Source: REEB481 sp964586595 (GTDB lineage Bacteria; Bacteroidota; Bacteroidia; NS11-12g; UBA955). From it: DNA of 64,000 bases. Positions 60,056-64,000 of the stretch are shown in pieces (within the stretch, counting starts at the first letter, position 1; every line of letters starts with the position of its first letter). Under the pieces are notes generated by a model. It ran no database searches and was not told where the DNA came from. It worked only from the letters and a program-made list of their open reading frames with translations. Location: NCBI GenBank assembly GCA_964586595.1, contig CAZPHB010000008.1:51922-115921 (forward strand), given 5' to 3'. The position numbers and the translations under genes are program-made.

Positions 60056-61246
60056 TTAGCCTTCAGTTTCTATGGCATTGGGCACCTGAAACCACAGATA
60101 GGCCGCTGCCAACAAGGCGCAACAAGCCGAGCTCATCAGGCTCACCTCGGGTCCAAACAGCAACCAAAGCAAACCCGCTACGGAACTGGCCAGCAGTGAG
60201 GCAATGCTTTGAAATCCGGCGAAACTGCCCAAAGCCGTAGCCTTGTCGGAACTTGCCACCAGGTTGCTGATCCAGGCTTTGGAAATACCATCGGTGGCTG
60301 CTGCATAAACGCCGTAAAGGAGGAACAATGCAGCCAGAATGTAGGCATCTTCGGTAGCCGCCATACCTGAATATACAGCGGCAAACACGAACAGGCCCAA
60401 CAGCATGATGCGTTTCAGTCCGATGCGGTCGGCAAGGATGCCCAGCGGATACGATGCCAGGGCATACATCAGGTTGTAGGCAATGTACCAGCCAATCAGC
60501 GTGAGGTCGTCGATGCCGCTTTCCTTCGCGCGCAGCAGCAAAAACACGTCAGAGCTGTTGAACAGGGCGAAGCCCAGGAGGCCTATGCAGAGTTTGCGGT
60601 ATGCCACCGGGCTTTCTTTCCAGAACCCGATGGAACTGAAAAAGGATGGTTTGGCATTGAGGATTTTGGTTTGTTGACGGCTGCTGCGCAGCAGAAGGGC
60701 ACTCAGCAAAGCAAATATGCCCGGAACAAAGGCCAGCAGGAAGAGTGTTTTGTACTGGTTCGGGTAGAAGCTGAGGAATAACAGCGCCAATGCCGGACCG
60801 AGTGCGGCCCCAAAAGTGTCCAGGGCGCGGTGAAAACCGAATACCGTTCCCTTTTTCCCGGCAGCTGCTTCATCAGCCAGCAAGGCATCGCGGGCGCCGC
60901 TGCGGATTCCCTTCCCCAACCTGTCGAGGGTGCGAACGCCAAAAACCCACAGCACATGGGTTCCCAGGGCGAGCAGCGGTTTTGCCATTGCGCTCAGCGC
61001 ATAACCCCATTGCACAAATGGAACACGTTTTCCGGAAAGGTCTGATTGCCTGCCGAAGTAGCCTTTGCTCAATCCTGCCGTAGCTTCTGCCAGGCCTTCG
61101 AGGATGCCAATCAGCAGTACCGAAAATCCGATTTGCTTCAGGTACAGCGGCATCACCGGATACAACATTTCGCTGGCCATGTCGGTAAACAGGCTCACCA
61201 AACTCAGGATCCAAACGGTGCTTGTGATGTGAGGGAAGAAACGCAT
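60056..61246 (-). CDS. Major facilitator superfamily transporter
   Basis: This 396-residue inner-membrane protein has about 12 hydrophobic segments. The MFS loop 2-3 motif is GYFGRQSDLSGKRVPFVQ, and loop 4-5 carries RTLDRLGKGIRSGARDALLA, a motif of a branch of putative drug or metabolite efflux carriers. The substrate is unknown. ATG 61246 was chosen because a perfect -7 element lies 15 bases upstream. It is divergent from the exonuclease gene. Confidence 0.85.
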   Translation of the reverse strand: MRFFPHITSTVWILSLVSLFTDMASEMLYPVMPLYLKQIGFSVLLIGILEGLAEATAGLSKGYFGRQSDLSGKRVPFVQWGYALSAMAKPLLALGTHVLWVFGVRTLDRLGKGIRSGARDALLADEAAAGKKGTVFGFHRALDTFGAALGPALALLFLSFYPNQYKTLFLLAFVPGIFALLSALLLRSSRQQTKILNAKPSFFSSIGFWKESPVAYRKLCIGLLGFALFNSSDVFLLLRAKESGIDDLTLIGWYIAYNLMYALASYPLGILADRIGLKRIMLLGLFVFAAVYSGMAATEDAYILAALFLLYGVYAAATDGISKAWISNLVASSDKATALGSFAGFQSIASLLASSVAGLLWLLFGPEVSLMSSACCALLAAAYLWFQVPNAIETEG

Positions 61247-61261
61247 GCCGGGCCTTGCCGA

Positions 61262-61269
61262 CAAATCTA
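61262..61269 (-). promoter_or_regulatory. -7 element TAGATTTG ahead of the MFS gene
   Basis: Minus-strand TAGATTTG is a perfect TAnnTTTG, 15 bases from ATG 61246. A 6-bp inverted repeat (CGGGCC at 61249-61254, GGCCCG at 61276-61281) flanks it. Confidence 0.5.
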
Positions 61270-61305
61270 TCATCCGGCCCGAATATCTGCATCACATCCG
61301 CAGAA

Positions 61306-62331
61306 ATGGCGAAGTTTGTGGCTGTGCTGATCAGCTTCACGGAACGGGGATTTTATTGCGCGCAGGGAGATTTCTACATCGACCCATGGAAGCCGGTATC
61401 TCGTGCTGTGATTACGCATGCCCATGCCGATCATGCCTATCGTGGTCATGGCCATTACCTCGCGCACCACATTTCAGGGCCGGTGATGCGTTTGCGCCTG
61501 GGTGCCGACATCAATCTGGAAACCATAGAATACGGTGAAAAACGATACATCAACGGGGTGGAACTGAGCCTGCATCCAGCAGGGCATATTCCGGGTTCAG
61601 CGCAGGTGCGCCTGGCTTACAAAGATGAAGTTTGGGTGATTTCCGGCGATTATAAAACCGAAGACGACGGCCTGTGTACACCATTTGAGCCCATACGCTG
61701 CACGCATTTTGTTACGGAAAGCACCTTTGGATTGCCTTTATTTCGCTGGCGTCCGCAAGCAGAGGTTTTTTCAGAAATGCTGCATTGGATTGGCAGTCTG
61801 GCGGACGCGGGCCGCAACGCCTTCATCCATGCGTATTCCCTGGGGAAGGCACAACGCCTCATCCGTGCCTTGCATCAGGCGGGCGTTCCCATTTTGGTGC
61901 ATGGTTCGGTGCGCAATACCAACAAAGCACTGCTTGAAGCCGGACTGAATATCCCCGATCCGCCCATGGTTACGGCACAACAGCACATCGCTCCGGGAAC
62001 CGTCATCATTGCCCCGGCTTCCGCTGCTGAAAGCAGCTGGACCAAGCGCTTTGAACCTTTTGGTGAAGCTGCCGCGAGTGGTTGGATGGCTTTGCGGGGA
62101 ACCCGTCGCTGGATGAATGCCGAACGCGGATTTGCCCTGAGCGACCATGCCGACTGGGATGGATTGCGTGCAGCGGTATTGGCTACCGGTGCCACCAACG
62201 TTTATGTTACGCACGGCTATGCAGCGCTCTTTTCGCGCTACCTGCAGGAAGAACACGGCCTGAATGCGCAAGTGGTGCGTGCCCAATTCACCGGCGAATC
62301 GGCCGATATGCGGGAGGAGGAAGCCTCATGA
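61306..62331 (+). CDS. Ligase-associated DNA exonuclease (metallo-beta-lactamase/beta-CASP)
   Basis: This 341-residue MBL-fold nuclease has the family opening GFYCAQGDFYIDPWKPV and the metal motif THAHADHA. HPAGHIPGSAQVRL, SGDYKTE and SDHADWDGL follow, and the last two complete the metal site. This branch is found next to ATP-dependent DNA ligases and is thought to process DNA ends before sealing. ATG 61306 fits the known start of the family; the frame is open from 61255. Its stop overlaps the ligase start by four bases (ATGA). Confidence 0.9.
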   Translation: MAKFVAVLISFTERGFYCAQGDFYIDPWKPVSRAVITHAHADHAYRGHGHYLAHHISGPVMRLRLGADINLETIEYGEKRYINGVELSLHPAGHIPGSAQVRLAYKDEVWVISGDYKTEDDGLCTPFEPIRCTHFVTESTFGLPLFRWRPQAEVFSEMLHWIGSLADAGRNAFIHAYSLGKAQRLIRALHQAGVPILVHGSVRNTNKALLEAGLNIPDPPMVTAQQHIAPGTVIIAPASAAESSWTKRFEPFGEAAASGWMALRGTRRWMNAERGFALSDHADWDGLRAAVLATGATNVYVTHGYAALFSRYLQEEHGLNAQVVRAQFTGESADMREEEAS

Positions 62332-63908
62332 AGCAGTTTGCAAAACTGATTGCAGCACTGGACCAAACCACGTCCACCACGAAGAAAAAGGATGCGCTGG
62401 TTCAGTATTTCCGCGAAGCACCGGAAGCAGACCGGGTTTGGACCATCGCCCTGTTTACGCACCGTCGTCCGCGGCGCAGTGTGAATACCACGCTGCTGCG
62501 GGCCTGGGCCGGAGCAGAGGCGGGCATTCCTGCGTGGCTGGTGGATGAATGTTGGCACATTGCCGGCGACATGAGTGAATGTCTGGCGGCCCTGCTTCCC
62601 GCAGGAACGAATACCTGTTCGATGAGTCTGGCAGCATGCATGGATGAAATCGGATCCTGGAAATCCCGCGACACGGAAGAAGTAAGGGAAGCGGTGTTGG
62701 GCATCTGGCGCGGACTGGACAGGCATGAACGCTTTGTGTTCAACAAGTTGATTACCGGCGGATTTCGCGTGGGCGTTTCCCAGCAATTGCTGGTACAGTC
62801 GCTGGCCAGGCTGCTGAACCTGGAAGATGCTGTGGTGTCCTTGCGCCTCGCAGGCAACTGGAGTCCGCAAAGCACCAGCTGGCAGGAACTGCTGCACGAC
62901 GAACGCAGCGACGATGCCCGACTGTATCCGTTCTATCTGGCCTATCCACTGGAACAGGAGTTGTCGCAACTGGGTACACCCCAGGCATGGTTTGCTGAGT
63001 GGAAATGGGATGGCATCCGCGGACAGCTGGTATCGCGCGGAGCGCAGGTGCACCTTTGGTCGCGCGGAGAAGAGCTGATCAGCGCGCAGTTTCCTGAATT
63101 GTCGCAAGAATCAGCGCTTGCAGGACTGGAAGCGGTTATAGACGGAGAAATTCTGGCGTGGAGCGACGGCAAACCCTTGCCCTTTCAGGCTTTACAAACC
63201 AGGCTGGGCAGGAAACAGGTTTCTGCTTCCGCCATGAAAAAAACGCCGGTGGTGCTGCTGGCCTATGATCTGTTGGAATGGGAAGGTACAGACATCAGGC
63301 ACCGGCCGCATCATGAACGCCGTGCCTTGTTGGAAGCATTGGTGCAACGTGTCAATCATCCGGTGTTGAGGCTTTCGCCTTTGGTTTCTTTTGAAAGCTG
63401 GCAGGAACTCAAATCCCTGCATGCCCAATCCCGGGAACAACAGGCCGAAGGATTCATGCTCAAACAACGCCATGCACCCTACCAAACCGGACGGAGGAAG
63501 GGTTCCTGGTGGAAATGGAAAACCGATCCTTATACCGTGGATGCGGTGATGATTTATGCCCAGCGCGGACATGGCCGGCGAGCGGGATTATACACCGATT
63601 TCACCTTTGCCGTTTATGATGCACAAAGGAACCTGGTTCCGTTCACCAAGGCATATTCCGGCCTGAGCGATGATGAATTTGCTACCATTAACCGTTGGAT
63701 TAAAGAGCATACCATTGAACGCTTTGGCCCGGTGTGTTCTGTGGAAGCACAACTGGTTTTTGAAATTGCCTTTGAAGGCATTGGCGCGAGCAAACGCCAT
63801 AAATCGGGCGTGGCGGTTCGTTTTCCACGAATACTGCGCTGGCGCCGCGATAAAACCCTTGCAGAAATCAATACACTGGACGATTTACGCATGCTGATCG
63901 GTGGCTGA
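62328..63908 (+). CDS. ATP-dependent DNA ligase
   Basis: This 526-residue ligase has an N-terminal helical domain. The adenylation domain follows with motif I EWKWDGIRGQ (KxDG lysine nucleophile), motif III VIDGEILAW, motif IV EGFMLKQR and motif V WWKWK. The C-terminal OB fold ends RFPRILRWRRDK, motif VI. It seals nicks using ATP and is separate from the NAD-dependent housekeeping ligase. It is translationally coupled to the exonuclease. In other bacteria a helicase and a phosphoesterase accompany this pair; neither is visible before the window ends. Confidence 0.95.
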   Translation: MKQFAKLIAALDQTTSTTKKKDALVQYFREAPEADRVWTIALFTHRRPRRSVNTTLLRAWAGAEAGIPAWLVDECWHIAGDMSECLAALLPAGTNTCSMSLAACMDEIGSWKSRDTEEVREAVLGIWRGLDRHERFVFNKLITGGFRVGVSQQLLVQSLARLLNLEDAVVSLRLAGNWSPQSTSWQELLHDERSDDARLYPFYLAYPLEQELSQLGTPQAWFAEWKWDGIRGQLVSRGAQVHLWSRGEELISAQFPELSQESALAGLEAVIDGEILAWSDGKPLPFQALQTRLGRKQVSASAMKKTPVVLLAYDLLEWEGTDIRHRPHHERRALLEALVQRVNHPVLRLSPLVSFESWQELKSLHAQSREQQAEGFMLKQRHAPYQTGRRKGSWWKWKTDPYTVDAVMIYAQRGHGRRAGLYTDFTFAVYDAQRNLVPFTKAYSGLSDDEFATINRWIKEHTIERFGPVCSVEAQLVFEIAFEGIGASKRHKSGVAVRFPRILRWRRDKTLAEINTLDDLRMLIGG

Positions 63909-63933
63909 GGCACCCGAAGGGCTGGTATGAAGC

Positions 63934-64000
63934 CTGTCACCCTGAGCCCCGTCGAAGGGCGTTTATTGTAAATCGTTCATGGGTATGTCGTCCTTCGGCA
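63934..64000. repeat. Intergenic palindromic-type repeat, truncated by the window end
   Basis: CTGTCACCCTGAGC...GTCGAAGGGC at 63934-63960 and GTCGTCCTTCGGCA at the right edge look like the two arms of a family of short mobile palindromic repeats. Sequences of the type TCACCCTGAGC-GTCGAAGGG are frequent between genes in many bacteria. Only a partial copy is visible. Confidence 0.4.

Noticed and set aside
61249..61281. CGGGCC/GGCCCG inverted repeat around the MFS promoter as an operator
   Set aside because: Only six base pairs of pure GC with a 21-base spacer, easily found by chance. Kept only as a remark on the promoter.
62082..62327. Upstream in-frame extension of the DNA ligase
   Set aside because: It overlaps the exonuclease gene by 250 bases in another frame and has no ligase homology; ATG 62328 with the ATGA overlap gives the family's usual length.

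Overview
The window reads as a chromosome segment of a member of the Bacteroidota, with GC near 50 percent in most genes. Three things point there. Several proteins end in type IX secretion (T9SS) sorting domains with a YPNPA-type start (36853-37785, 39617-41209, 46276-48312). At least nine genes have a TAnnTTTG promoter -7 element just ahead of the start and no clear Shine-Dalgarno site. Several families are typical of the phylum: DUF5916, S46 peptidase, LptE with a TPR protein and SecG, WcaF-type acetyltransferase. A genus cannot be named from the sequence.

Region 1 (1-20498) is a large surface-polysaccharide locus. It holds nine glycosyltransferases, an O-antigen polymerase or ligase-like membrane protein, one complete and one truncated asparagine-synthetase-type amidotransferase, three left-handed beta-helix acyl/acetyltransferases, a PIG-L deacetylase, a PhyH dioxygenase, a NodB deacetylase, a GNAT acetyltransferase and an unrecognised cupin-like protein. 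No flippase or chain-length regulator is visible, so the locus probably continues to the left. One glycosyltransferase (428-1633) is much more AT-rich than its neighbours. The last five genes of the asnB arm overlap by stop/start codons and end in the purine gene purK.

Region 2 (20498-37785) mixes housekeeping and cell-envelope genes: purK, frr, tatA, gatA, an MltD-like LysM protein that lacks the catalytic glutamate, and a DUF5916 outer-membrane protein. A second deacetylase plus GNAT pair follows, then a tail-specific protease, an M49-type metallopeptidase, a FemAB-like protein, an exported C1 aminopeptidase, a 41-residue lipoprotein overlapping a low-molecular-weight tyrosine phosphatase, a DUF1569-like protein and a T9SS cargo.

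Region 3 (37785-52348) has a DUF1800/DUF1501 pair, the second with both a twin-arginine signal and a T9SS domain, then a TPR protein and a PKD lipoprotein. A perfect 16-bp terminator separates these from groESL. After groESL come an Omp28-like T9SS cargo, the operon sigma54 activator-lptE-TPR-secG (minus strand) and a small barrel-like outer-membrane protein.

Region 4 (52397-64000) starts with a disaccharide phosphorolysis operon: sugar kinase, beta-phosphoglucomutase and GH65 phosphorylase. It is divergent from a nudix-HTH regulator of the NrtR/AraR type, and a 23-bp palindrome with the GT-N7-AC spacing of that family sits in the promoter. A lipocalin, a DPP7-like S46 peptidase, an MFS transporter and a ligase-associated exonuclease plus ATP-dependent DNA ligase follow. 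The window ends in what looks like an intergenic palindromic repeat.

No CRISPR array, insertion sequence, rRNA or tRNA gene was recognised. The strongest candidates for undescribed biology are the PIG-L/PhyH/LpxD-like cassette, the nudix-regulated GH65 operon with its visible operator, and the Tat-plus-T9SS cargo.
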